The notes below the pieces were generated by a model. It searched no databases. It saw only the letters and a list, made by a program, of their open reading frames with translations, and had not been told where the DNA came from. Position numbers and translations under genes: made by a program. From Coriaria nepalensis (lineage: Eukaryota > Streptophyta > Magnoliopsida > Cucurbitales > Coriariaceae), in NCBI GenBank assembly GCA_027186245.1, contig CP114483.1:32459642-32523641 (forward strand): 64,000 nt of DNA, read 5' to 3'. How positions within the stretch are numbered: the first letter of the stretch is position 1; every line of letters starts with the position of its first letter. Positions 1 to 8,950 of this stretch are shown here, piece after piece.

Positions 1-221
1 ATAGAACTGTAATTCATAGAACATGATCACCTATCTCAATAATAGCCAGAAAGAAGAATTTTACTCAACAACCGGAAATCAGAGTGTATAAAGAGACTAC
101 TGGTATACATCCTAATCAAAATTTATAAAAACAGACCATAAGGTTATCAAAAAGAAGCGATTAATAAAAACAAGATTTGTTGCTGCAAAAGCAGAAAGTT
201 GACCATTAACAACAATCATAC

Positions 222-962
222 CTTCAAATTCTGGGGTGTAAGTACTGCAACTCGACTCGAGCATAACTCCAAGAAGACGACCTTCAGAGAATGGATAAAT
301 GTAAGGAAATGCACAACCTATCGCAATTTTCCAAAAATACAAATCCTAGAAAATTGACCTATTTTCATGTTAACCAACTAGAAATGAGGGTCAATATGGA
401 GGAGGCACCACCTCCGGTTTCAAATAACTGATTACAGCTTCGACTTCTCTACATGATTCCTGCAACCAAATAAATAATTTTATTTTTTTAAGAAATTATC
501 AATTTCAGATCCAATATTTCTCATTTTGATTGAGTTTCGAAGCTAATTCTATTGCCGAGCTGGTCCAAGAAGAAAGTTCTATTAGCCACAGTTCTGCCGA
601 TCTTCTCACAAGCCAAACGGCAACTAGCTCTCCATTAGATCAGTAACAAAAAAAAAATTCTGAGCAAATACCTCAGAGACGTGAGCCGTTCCGACGACAA
701 ACACATCGCAAACGCCACCAATAGCGGTAGTCTCGCACGTGAGAACCATCACGCTTCTACAAAGCTCTGGCGGAAGGACCTTCCGCCGCACCTCCGAACT
801 CTCCGCATCCTCCTCAGTTTCAGTCGAACTGCTTGGGACTTCGTCGATTCCCGCCTCTTCGACACTAAAAATGCTGTTCGCCAAGCTCTGATCGTTAGGG
901 TTCTCGATGTGGACGAAATCTTCGGAGGCAGGGGGATCAGATTCCGGTTGAGGCGATTCCAT
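222..962 (-). CDS. TraB-domain protein, 5' exons (partial gene)
   Basis: This is the N-terminal part of a plant TraB/PrgY/GumN-family protein; the gene continues past the left edge. Exon 1 (672-962) encodes an acidic leader, then a segment ending GTAHVSE, and stops at a GT donor. Exon 2 (412-459) encodes ESCREVEAVISYLKPE, and exon 3 (222-281) encodes VVFLELCSSRVAVLTPQNLK followed by GTATG. All three junctions are phase 0 and join into the conserved TraB core. The start at 962 is preferred. The frame stays open up to an ATG at 1184, but that ATG lies inside a TATATA stretch and the extra 74 residues are basic and unlike the family. Arabidopsis relatives TRB1 and TRB2 act at mitochondria-ER contacts (family knowledge). 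Exons 4 onward are not in the window. Confidence 0.88.
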
Positions 963-1180
963 GGTCAGCCGGAAATGGTTGAGACTTCTTCTTCTCGACA
1001 AGTACCGGCGATCGCAGAGGAAAAAAATCTGGAGCTGTGCGCAGTAGGAAATTCTCTTGGAAGCTTCGAGATTGAAGGTGGCAAGGGGACGACGGAGAGG
1101 TGGTTTCTTGACGGTAGCAGTTACGAAAAACCGTTGTGACTCGGGCGAGTTGGGCTGAGTGACGGAGCTAGTCAGCCGAT

Positions 1181-1475
1181 TCATATATACACTTACGAAC
1201 GTGTGAAAAGCCGCTTCATTTTACCAGTGCTTCCGTTGAAAGATTAAAAGATTACTCAGCTACTATGCAGACGGTAACCGGTTAACGATTCCGGCCCATC
1301 AAATTCTTGGAAGAGCCCAAAAGTTTAATGGATCGAAAATCTAGGGAGGGCCCATTGGACTGGATGGATCAAGCCCATAGGACGAGAGACTGAAAAGAAC
1401 TATCTTCAAGTTCAAGCCCATGACGACTGTGACTTGCGCGCGAAAAAATTGACCGTTGGGCCGTTCGCCGAAGTT
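1181..1475 (-). promoter_or_regulatory. TraB gene promoter with repeated site II motifs
   Basis: Upstream of the TraB start there is a TATATA stretch at 1183-1190. Several GGCCCA/AGCCCA (site II, TGGGCY) motifs lie between about 1285 and 1460. Site II clusters are typical of plant housekeeping and mitochondrial or ribosomal protein genes. The motifs are seen directly; their promoter function is inferred. Confidence 0.5.
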
Positions 1476-2608
1476 CTGTTGTAAATAGAAGCTCTCCTGA
1501 TAAACCACCTTGTCCAACGACACATTCTTAATTGGAATGTTTTGGAGTAGTTCCGCTCTATTAATTTATTGATTAATCAGTAACTTATTAATTTATGAAG
1601 ATATTTTTAATTTATTAATTTAAAAATAAACTAAATATGTAAATTTAGCTTGATGATCCTTGTAGATATATTGGCATCTATTCTATTATATTATTTTGGA
1701 AGGATATGAAATATGAGAATTGAATTCGGAAAAATAAAATATTTTAAAAGTAAAGAATCTTACTATTTTAACTTGGACAATATATGTTTATAAAAATATA
1801 ATTATTACACATTGCTTTCAACATTATAAAATTTAGTTTACAAATAATATGAGTTCAAATAATATGAATAAATTGTTACATGGTCGATGCATCTAAGAAT
1901 TATAAAATATAATCAAAAAGTTTATTTTTTTCATAATGGAATAGAATGGATATCGAGAACCTCTTAAACTACTATATAGAAAATAACACAATTTTAGAAT
2001 TGTTGATCACCGATGAGTAGATAATTGAGAACATCATAGAAAATTATCAAAAAATTGAAGTTGAAGATATGATGGACAATTGCAAAAAGAAATTTTCAAA
2101 GCAGTAATAAAATTGAATAATTTATTATTATAATATAAGAAAAATGCACAATAACTTATTTTCATGATAAGAAAATTAGAGATGAGATCTAACCTGATGT
2201 CAATTTTATGAAGAAATAATTAATGATTGAGTCATATTTTAGAAAGTTGAACAATATTTGCTTAACATTGTGAGACAAAGTTGTTGAGGAGAGCAATCTA
2301 GACAACATTTGAGGTAGAATGTGCAGCAACTTTATCAATAATCGTTTCTGAAATTATAAAGAGGGCATCACTTAGCTCTAGGTTGTCATGTTGAGTCTAA
2401 TGAAGAAAGATTGGATTAGGGGTTGGTGTAGTACCACCATTAGTGGAAGGTAAAGTAATAGATGGAGGTGGAGTAGAACCATCAAGCTAGCCAAAGAGAC
2501 CAAGACAAGAAAAGAATGGTCCAATGGTAGCTTTCAACGGAAGAAAATTGGTGTGGTGAGTTTTGTGACATTAATAGTGGGTGGGGTGACAAGAATTTGA
2601 GATGGAGA
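1476..2608. other. AT-rich spacer, no gene seen
   Basis: No supported coding region. The sequence is strongly AT-rich with scattered stops in all frames. The part at about 2280-2600 is slightly richer in G on the plus strand but matches nothing I recognise. It ends at the target-site copy GGAGA (2604-2608) that flanks the solo LTR. Confidence 0.5.
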
Positions 2609-5600
2609 TGTAATATTTGTTTTAAATGTACTCTCTAATTAGAGTAACATAATATTATAAGTTCTGAGATATATTTAAATTTTAATAAAAGTAAAATTTT
2701 CCCATCATAGAAATTAAGACATAAGATAAATTCTTACAAGATTAACAATAGTTCCGAGCAAGTTTGGTTTTAGGTAATTAGAGTATAAACTTAATGAATA
2801 CTTTAATAACCTAAGACTATACTTTATTTATACTATGAACCTCAAAATTTATATTAGCACAAAAACTATTATTACTAGTGAAATGGATAAAATTGATCCA
2901 TAATCATTTTGGATAATGAGTCAAAACTTATACTTCTTATCAAATGATCAAAAATAATAAAATATGGCTCATGACCATAAAAACCTAATGACCCAAATTA
3001 TGTTTTATTTATTATTAATGCTAACAAAAGCCCAAAATATGAAAAATAGTCCAAAATACATGATGGTCGGCCACCCACATAGAAAAGAGTGAAAAATAAA
3101 ATGAAATTTATAAGGATAAATGAAAAATATCTTAGTTAAAGTTTACCCTTAAGAGTTCTAGAATTTCCCTTATAAACGCATCATCTTTTTTTCATTTCCC
3201 TACAAAAATTGTGGCTCTCTCTCTCCCTCTTCTCTTCATTTTTTTCTTCTTTAATTTCATATCTTTAATTAGTAAAAATTAGTCAAAGGTGAAAGACGAT
3301 ACAAAGTTCTTAGTAGAATTAGCAAGTTAAGAAATATCTATCTTCAATCTTCCACAAAGGTAAGAGGCTATCATTTTTCTATTCAACTTTTCCTACCTAA
3401 TTTGTTGATAAATATCATAGGATGAAGATGTTTTAGAGCCATTTTTGAGATTTTGAATCTAGTATAGAGTTGGAGTTAAGTAAAAATGGTATTGTCTCGT
3501 GAATCCTTAGGATTTTCAAATCTTGAAAATAAATCAACGACAGATTATTAAGATGAATTTTAGAAATCTTACAGGTACCCTAAAATTATAAAGAAATTGT
3601 ATTGCTAAACTAAACTCTTATAACTTTTCGGAAAATCTAGAAACACCATAATAGTAGTCATATAGGTTTAGAAACAAATTCTTGAAGTCGGCCTAAAATT
3701 CTATAATATTTTAGAATGGAATCCGTGAGTAACACATGTTTCAATAGAATTTTGGTTATGAATATGATAATAGAAAACTTTGATATTTAACATAAATGAA
3801 CTAGGCTTCTAGATCTACAAATCAATGTAAAAATTAAAGTATTTGATTGATGGAAGAACTAGTTGTGTAATTTTAAAATTGAAGTAAATCTTCAAGTTTG
3901 ACCAGAACATAGTAGTTATATGAATAACTTTGAAAAGATATAACTTGAGTTGTACAAAATGAAATGAAGGGAATATATCAATTTTGAAAGCTTAGAATGT
4001 TAGATTTCCAATGAAATAAGTTTTAGAATTTCTTGAGTATTGTATAATAAGATATAGATAAAAACAAAATATTGGTCGAAAAAACATACATGATTGAATG
4101 ATTTCTGCACAATTGAAGTTTGATAGATAAAACATACATATTTCAATTTGAAATATTTACGGAAGCTATAGACTTGTGAATAGAGGTACCATAAAAAGAT
4201 CCAAGCAATAGTAATTCACAAATGAGAGAGATTATTTTTAAAACATAACCATGAAAACATGAAATTTAATGAGGGAATAATTAATAATGTATTGTCAAGA
4301 AAGTAAAAGTAAAAGAGGTAGAAAAGGATTGAATTTGGAGTTAAATTTTCTATAGGGAACATGTAATAGATGGACCTAATAGTGTATCAAATTTCAATCC
4401 AACTAGTATTATGGCCTAAAAGATACAATTATCAAAACTTAGGCTAATAGTTAGAGGAACTAGGTAACTTTTTAAAATTTTGTACTTGAGATGTATAATG
4501 AAAGGCATGAATCAAGAAGGAAAAATGATAAGTTGGAGTTGTAAATTTTATAAGAGATATATATATGAACCTTATAATAGTTTATAGGAGTTTTAAGTGA
4601 AAGTAATGCTTGTACAAAGAATTAGAGCTTTCACAAAGTAATGACTCATATTAAGAATGATAGAATAATATTAGATGTAAATTAGATGAGTTAATTAATA
4701 ATAAAGTTTATAAAAAATTTATTAAGTTAAGTTTATATGTTAGGATAATAGCTGGTTCATAATCTAAGAAATTCCTAAAAGACTTTTACAGAATAATCAG
4801 ACTTAAGGTAAGTAAGGTCTCACCTACAATACAAATAGTTTTGATGTCTTATATGCTTATGATCATTTGATTGATATGCATCCTGAAGTATTAAGTTAAT
4901 GATTTGTTATGTAGTGCTTTGTGATTTCATATAGCATGCTGAGAATGGAGTATAAAATGTATAAGAATGGAGTATAAAACTCCTACAAAATGCTTATAAG
5001 AATGGAGTATAAATTACAAAGACATATTGAAAGTAATGTTATGTTATTCAGTAAGTTAAGTACGTTACATGACATACATGAGTATAATATTATAGTGAGG
5101 TACTGTTGGATTAGGTTAGACTGAGCAGAGTCGTTGATCCTACAGATATCTCGATTAAGGTAGACCGAGAGAGGTCATTGATCCTACCAATATTTTAGAT
5201 CAGTTGGATTGAGCAGAGTTACTGATCACGATCAAGTCGACTAAGGTGAGTCACTAATCACATATTTATATTGGTCACAAAGGATCACATAGTACGTAAT
5301 GTCGATAGTAGCAACTTCAGAGCTCATAGTAATAGAAGTAAGACATGTCATTTATATAGTATTTAGAATTGTATAATCATGATCATTTAAATAAAATTTA
5401 TGGTTCTATGCAATCAATATTTGTATTGTACATTGTGAAATAAAAACTCTACTTACATAGTTTTTTAGCTCATATTAGTTACTTGTATTGTAGGTAAGCA
5501 AAAAAAAAAAGTCAATAGTTGCAGGATCTTGTAAATGAAGCATGATCAACTTAGCGTGGAGTGTAAAGTTATATGTATTTTTTATATATATATTTATACA

Positions 5601-5790
5601 TATATAATATTGGTTTTGGTGCATTTTAGTTTTAATAAAGTAAAAGTTTAAGAAAATTCAAAATTTGTAATTTTTTTCTTTCAAAATATTTTCAAGTAAA
5701 ATAATCATAATGATGCTAGTTATATAGTAAAACTAGTTATTTTCCTTAAAATATTTCAAACAATTATATAATTAATAGGAGAGTATTACA
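2609..5790 (+). mobile_element. Solo LTR, 3.18 kb, with target-site duplication
   Basis: The element begins TGTAATATT and ends AGTATTACA, so TGTAATA/TATTACA forms a 7-bp terminal inverted repeat with the canonical TG...CA ends. The flanks carry the same five bases: GGAGA at 2604-2608 and GGAGA at 5791-5795. No gag or pol coding remains lie inside, so this looks like the product of LTR-LTR recombination. A TATAAA-like box near 3170, followed by a pyrimidine-rich tract near 3200-3260, fits an LTR promoter with transcription on the plus strand. The length suggests a Ty3/gypsy family such as a Tekay-type chromovirus, but that assignment is inferred from size only. Confidence 0.82.
4941..5265 (+). 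repeat. Short tandem motifs inside the solo LTR
   Basis: Three copies of GAATGGAGTATAAA lie at about 4943, 4965 and 5000. Further on, a roughly 50-60-bp unit with the core GTTGATCCTAC / GAGCAGAG recurs three to four times between 5104 and 5265. Such sub-repeats are common in long plant gypsy LTRs. Confidence 0.55.
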
Positions 5791-5795
5791 GGAGA

Positions 5796-6454
5796 AAAAG
5801 TATTTGTGTTTGAGTTAGAAAAGGTGTTTGAGGCCATTTTATGAGAATTGAATCGAGTTTTTAATTGTATTTTTCAAGTGGTATATGGAGTGTTATTTAT
5901 AGACGTTGTACAGAATGCAACTCCAAGAATAGAGCTAACAAAATGCTAAGATATTACTACAGAATATAAAGAAATCAAAACAAACGAATTTGCTGTGGCA
6001 GTGATTGATGTTAGCCGAAGATCTCTCTCACTTTTTCTTCAAGAAGTTGGTTAAGCATAAAATCTTCTAGCATTAGTAAATAAACATTATATAATTTTTT
6101 ACAGTAGATATTCTACAAGTTAATTAAAAAAACTAGTGTGTAACGGATCGTATCAACTTTGGCTCCGACATCTTCATCATCACCAACTAAGAAGATTGCA
6201 ACAATGCCGGACCATCAATAGTCCTCCCCTACACTTATCTCCGACCTCTCCGTCTTGCTTCCATCTTCTGTTGCACTGAATTTCTCGTTGTCGGGGGAGA
6301 CTAGCCCTGCATTGAATCAAAAGATTTCATTGCTTTTATCACCGTTGGAAATGTTCTCCTAGAAGCCATAATCAGAGTGCTTGGATTAGGTAGGTTATGG
6401 CCTTCTTATTTAGCTGAATAATTTAGGACAAAACAACCTTAAACCGAACATGAC
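5796..6454. other. Spacer, no gene seen
   Basis: After the target-site copy the sequence continues as spacer. It is AT-rich to about 6150 and then more balanced, with some ACC/TCC-rich stretch at 6170-6300. No reading frame resembles a known protein. Confidence 0.4.
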
Positions 6455-6880
6455 GTGCCCTAGAGACGGCAACCCGGCCCGGCCCATATTAAACCCAAGT
6501 CCGTTTGGGTCGGGCCGGGCTTGGCCTATTTTGATTTGGGGCGGGCTCGGCCTCAGAAGTCTAGGCCCAGCCCGAGCCCGGTTAAAAACAGATTGCTTTA
6601 GGCAGCATGATGATACTGTTCATTACACGTATTGTTCACTGCGAATACTGTTTACTACGGGTAGCTCGTATATCCACGGACTGAATTTGACTCGTTTTAA
6701 AACAGATATATAATCTATATCCAACCCGTGCCCGTATACAGTCCGGGCCAAACCCGTACCCGCATATTATAACTGCAAATGCAGGTTCGGGTCCGGCTTT
6801 ACGGGCCGGACTGAATAGATTCAGACCGATCCGGCCCATATCTGTATGTAAAATTTAAAACACGTCCGCCACGGACACAG
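6455..6880. mobile_element. Non-autonomous hAT-like element, GC-rich
   Basis: The left end reads TAGAGACGGCAACCCGGCCC (6461-6480), a form typical of plant hAT-type non-autonomous elements. The interior carries many GGGCCGGG / CCGGCCC motifs in both orientations, in sharp contrast to the AT-rich surroundings. The right end near 6865-6880 (CGTCCGCCACGGAC) is only a partial inverted match to the left. I could not find a clear 8-bp target duplication, so the borders are approximate. No transposase is encoded. Confidence 0.45.
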
Positions 6881-7117
6881 TAACCATGCATGTTCGGTAC
6901 GAGATCAACCTATGGGACCATTTTTCTTTTAATTATTTATGAATATTTATTTATAAAATTCATATATTATTAATTACTTATAAATTTCTATTTAATAATT
7001 TAGAAGTAAATAATTAAAATTAGAATTAAATAAATTCTAAAAACTATTACTTGCCGACCCACTCCATCTCCGTTTTTCCACGACAAACTCTGTATACAGA
7101 GAGAGACTGATAGAGAG

Positions 7118-7321
7118 ATGAGTGCTCTTCCTGATCCGCCATTTTTATCAAATGGGCACTTGGGCGCTTCAATCCATCATTTTTATCAACCGAATCATTT
7201 ATTCGTCACTCTTAACTCCTTCCATGGCGGTAGTGAAGGCCTCTACGCTTCCAAGCTCTCCCCTGACATTCCCATGCCTCCTCCTGACAATCCACTAAAA
7301 AGCAGGTCTTTCATCAGGTAA
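7118..7321 (+). CDS. Possible small protein or first exon, unrecognised
   Basis: An ATG-initiated frame of 67 codons follows a GA-rich leader that looks like a plant 5' UTR. The protein begins MSALPDPPFLSNGHL and includes GGSEGLYASKLSPDIPMPPP, with locally better codon composition than its surroundings. A good GT donor (AG|GTAATA) lies just before the stop, and an AG acceptor (TTTCAG|GTTCGA) lies near 7434. Joining them in phase gives only a few more residues before a stop. I do not recognise the family. It points toward the minus-strand snoRNA gene, so the two transcripts would converge. Confidence 0.3.
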   Translation: MSALPDPPFLSNGHLGASIHHFYQPNHLFVTLNSFHGGSEGLYASKLSPDIPMPPPDNPLKSRSFIR

Positions 7322-7713
7322 TATGAATCAATGAACCAATCACAAACTCAGATTTCCAATAATCCCAGTCCCTATTATTCTCGATCTTCCGAGTTAGATT
7401 TCCCTGTCGTTTACGACATAATTCACATTTCAGGTTCGAATCAATTACATACTGACGAACGAAAGAATCCGCAGAAACAAAGAACAAATTGCAGCAAAGA
7501 AAGTGTCCAGCCCAACAATGGATGTGTAATTGTGTTAAACTTGTGTTCCAAATCTGTTGTCCCTTATCTCATTCTTTTCCCCTACAAAATACGACATGCC
7601 AGTTGTTTCAATGTGTAAAAGTCACGCGAATCAATATTCCAATACTTTGTGTTCATCCATAAACCATTTGTTCCCTATAAGTAGCACAAAAAGGCAACGG
7701 GAGAAAGAAGGTA

Positions 7714-7860
7714 AAATGTTAGTCTCATGGCCAGTCCCAAGAGGTAATGGCAGCGACGCCGCTCCACAAGGCAATGGAATATGAGACTATCCCTTCTTCA
7801 AACGGAAGAGCTCCCCTCCCCTTCTCATATAGATCAAGAAAGGAGGGCCATCAACGTTAG
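7714..7860 (-). ncRNA. Possible H/ACA snoRNA (second candidate)
   Basis: On the minus strand a strong hairpin (CCCTCCTTTCT pairing with AGAAGGGGAGGG, about 7804-7850) is followed by a second hairpin. Its base is a perfect 8-bp stem, AGTCTCAT (7788-7781) with ATGAGACT (7728-7721). The stem is followed by one base, then ACA (7719-7717) and exactly three more bases, which is the H/ACA 3'-end rule. A clean ANANNA H box between the hairpins is not evident, which lowers confidence. The target is not identified. Confidence 0.4.
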
Positions 7861-7874
7861 AAAAAGGGCATTTG

Positions 7875-7967
7875 ATCTGTGACGTTTCACTTGGAAATTT
7901 ACAAACACGTTATTTCAGTATGCTCCCAAATCAGTAAAAGAACTTCCTTGGAGAGAAAGTTTCCGTC
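7875..7967 (-). ncRNA. Weak ACA-terminated hairpin
   Basis: A minus-strand stem pairs GACG (7967-7964) with CGTC (7884-7881). It is followed immediately by ACA and three bases (GAT). The inner helix is poor and two CTGA motifs lie inside, so this could be a single-hairpin H/ACA-like RNA, a decayed snoRNA or chance. It is listed because it lies between two better candidates on the same inferred transcript. Confidence 0.2.
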
Positions 7968-7999
7968 AAATTAACTAGGGACTAAATTGAAACAATTAA

Positions 8000-8148
8000 A
8001 AATGTCTGTGGTGTTTCCAGGATTAAATGGAATTGAGTTTTTAAAAAACCCATCAATCAGGATAGCCACATAAAATTTACTATCGCGCCCGAGCCATTAC
8101 AACTAGAGGAACTGTTATTATCCCCCAGAATTGGTAATGGGCGCAAAC
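8000..8148 (-). ncRNA. H/ACA box snoRNA candidate
   Basis: The fold is hairpin-hinge-hairpin-tail. Hairpin 1 has a base stem TTGCGCCC/GGGCGCGA (8148-8141 with 8090-8083 region). Its apical stem CTGGGGGA/TTCCTCTAG encloses a short loop, with unpaired pockets between the two stems. The hinge carries ATAGTA (8083-8078), which fits the H box ANANNA. Hairpin 2 has a base stem TGTGG (8070-8066)/CCACA (8011-8007), an inner stem GATTGATGG/CCATTTAATC and internal pockets. It is followed by G, then ACA (8005-8003) and exactly three bases (TTT, end 8000). H/ACA RNAs guide pseudouridylation with dyskerin/Cbf5. I could not assign a target. Confidence 0.65.
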
Positions 8149-8195
8149 AATTATACATTTTCTCGAGAAAACTTTGCCAAACAGATTTCAGTTAG

Positions 8196-8338
8196 GGGAC
8201 AAACTTTTTCTTGGCTCAGTGGAAGGAGAAGTCGTTTTAAAATTGGGGCTCACGGCATAAGCCCTAATCAAAAGGCACATGTCCACTACCCTTAAAACAC
8301 ATCCCTGTGCTTTAACCTCATCATTGCTTTTATGTCCC
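8196..8338 (-). ncRNA. Box C/D snoRNA candidate with 18S 3'-end guide
   Basis: Box C ATGATGA is at 8324-8318 and box D CTGA at 8219-8216 (minus strand). Immediately before box D, separated by one base, lies ACGACTTCTCCTTCC (8235-8221). It is perfectly complementary over 15 nt to GGAAGGAGAAGUCGU near the 3' end of 18S rRNA. The fifth base upstream of box D would point at an A in GGAA. Outside the boxes, GGGACA (8338-8333) can pair with TGTCCC (8201-8196), giving an external closing stem. The distance of about 110 nt between boxes is longer than usual for C/D RNAs, and no good CTGA D' box is visible. Confidence 0.6.
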
Positions 8339-8381
8339 AAATTCAATCAGTGAGAATAAAAAACAAAATCATTTTAAAAAA

Positions 8382-8467
8382 GGCCTCAGTGTGTGTAACA
8401 ATCAGATCATTGATAGTGAATACCTCACTGAAATCCGCTAAGATAAATTAAATTATCATCATAAGCC
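8382..8467 (-). ncRNA. Box C/D snoRNA, dual guide for adjacent 25S rRNA segments
   Basis: The terminal stem GGCT (8467-8464)/GGCC (8385-8382) encloses box C TATGATGA (8463-8456) and box D CTGA (8389-8386). Before box D, TTGTTACACAC (8401-8391) is complementary to 25S GUGUGUAACAA. In the 5' half, CTTAGCGGATTTC (8442-8430) is complementary over 13 nt to 25S GAAAUCCGCUAAG. In plant 25S rRNA these two segments are separated by only two bases, so one snoRNA covers a nearly continuous stretch. Box D' is non-canonical (CAGTGA). It should guide fibrillarin-dependent 2'-O-methylation. The 25S match is from memory of the rRNA. Confidence 0.82.
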
Positions 8468-8590
8468 AATTGTTGAATGAGGCACGAACTTTTTCAACAA
8501 TAAACCTACATTTTCCAAGAAAATCTACATTTTCGGAAAAAAAACGTGAACGTGAAAAGAAAATACTAAGGAAAAGGATGGAGATAAAGA

Positions 8591-8680
8591 GTGCTCAGAC
8601 AGCCAAGGGTATATAATCAAATACTGGAATTAGATCAAGATCAGAAACTCTAGTCCACGAAAATTGTATCTTCAACGCAC
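8591..8680 (-). ncRNA. Box C/D snoRNA, dual guide for 25S rRNA
   Basis: The terminal stem GTGC (8680-8677)/GCAC (8594-8591) encloses a near-consensus box C (GTTGAAGA, 8676-8669), D' CTGA (8644-8641), a C'-like TTGATCT and box D CTGA (8598-8595). The guide before D is CCCTTGGCTGT (8609-8599), complementary over 11 nt to 25S ACAGCCAAGGG. The guide before D' contains GGACTAGAGT (8656-8647), complementary over 10 nt to 25S ACUCUAGUCC. Both targets lie within roughly 80 nt of each other in 25S rRNA. Box C has one deviation from UGAUGA. By the box D+5 rule the D guide would select the C in ACAGC. Confidence 0.78.
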
Positions 8681-8842
8681 CATTTTGAAATAGACAGAGA
8701 GATTTCAAAAATCAAAATTCTAGTACAAGATAGAATTGAAGCTAAAACTAGAAGAGTATAGAATAGTTAACACCTGTAAAGGAGAGCGTATGAAGATGTA
8801 GAAGCAGCTGCAATGCTGACGAGAGGAGGAAGGTGCAGTAGG

Positions 8843-8950
8843 TTTATATAGGCGTTGCCTTACCCTTCGGATCAGAGGAAAATATTAGGGTTAGTTTCTG
8901 CATAGTAGGTTTTGCCGATTTGCTCGGGGAGGCCACAAGCGGGCTGGGCC
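8843..8950 (-). promoter_or_regulatory. snoRNA gene promoter: TATA, telo-box, site II
   Basis: On the minus strand a TATA box TATATAAA lies at 8850-8843. A telo-box CTAACCCTAA lies at 8894-8885, about 35 bp upstream. A site II motif (TGGGCC, read on plus at 8945-8950) lies about 95 bp upstream. This combination is characteristic of plant snoRNA and ribosomal-protein gene promoters (established knowledge) and supports coordinated expression with ribosome production. Confidence 0.75.

Larger units (their letters stand above)
7700..8818 (-). other. Putative polycistronic snoRNA precursor
   Basis: A single minus-strand transcript is inferred to start about 30 bp below the TATA box at 8843-8850 and to run to about 7700. 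In transcription order it holds a C/D snoRNA (8591-8680), a C/D snoRNA (8382-8467), a longer C/D candidate (8196-8338), an H/ACA snoRNA (8000-8148) and one or two further ACA-type hairpins. No protein-coding frame is evident. Plant snoRNAs are commonly made as such clusters and cut out by RNase and exonuclease processing (established knowledge). The start and end of the precursor are inferred. Confidence 0.7.

Noticed and set aside
112..342. Minus-strand ORF of 76 codons
   Set aside because: It reads TraB exon 3 in the wrong frame. The correct frame gives the conserved VVFLELCSSR exon at 222-281.
681..1139. Plus-strand ORF of 152 codons
   Set aside because: It is antisense to TraB exon 1 and has no family similarity.
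7331..7784. Two plus-strand ORFs of 95 and 75 codons
   Set aside because: No domain, no supporting signals. The second overlaps a strong minus-strand RNA hairpin.
7790..7860. Possible microRNA hairpin (GAGCTCCCCTCCCC arm)
   Set aside because: It does not match any miRNA family I know. The ACA end and position fit an H/ACA RNA better.
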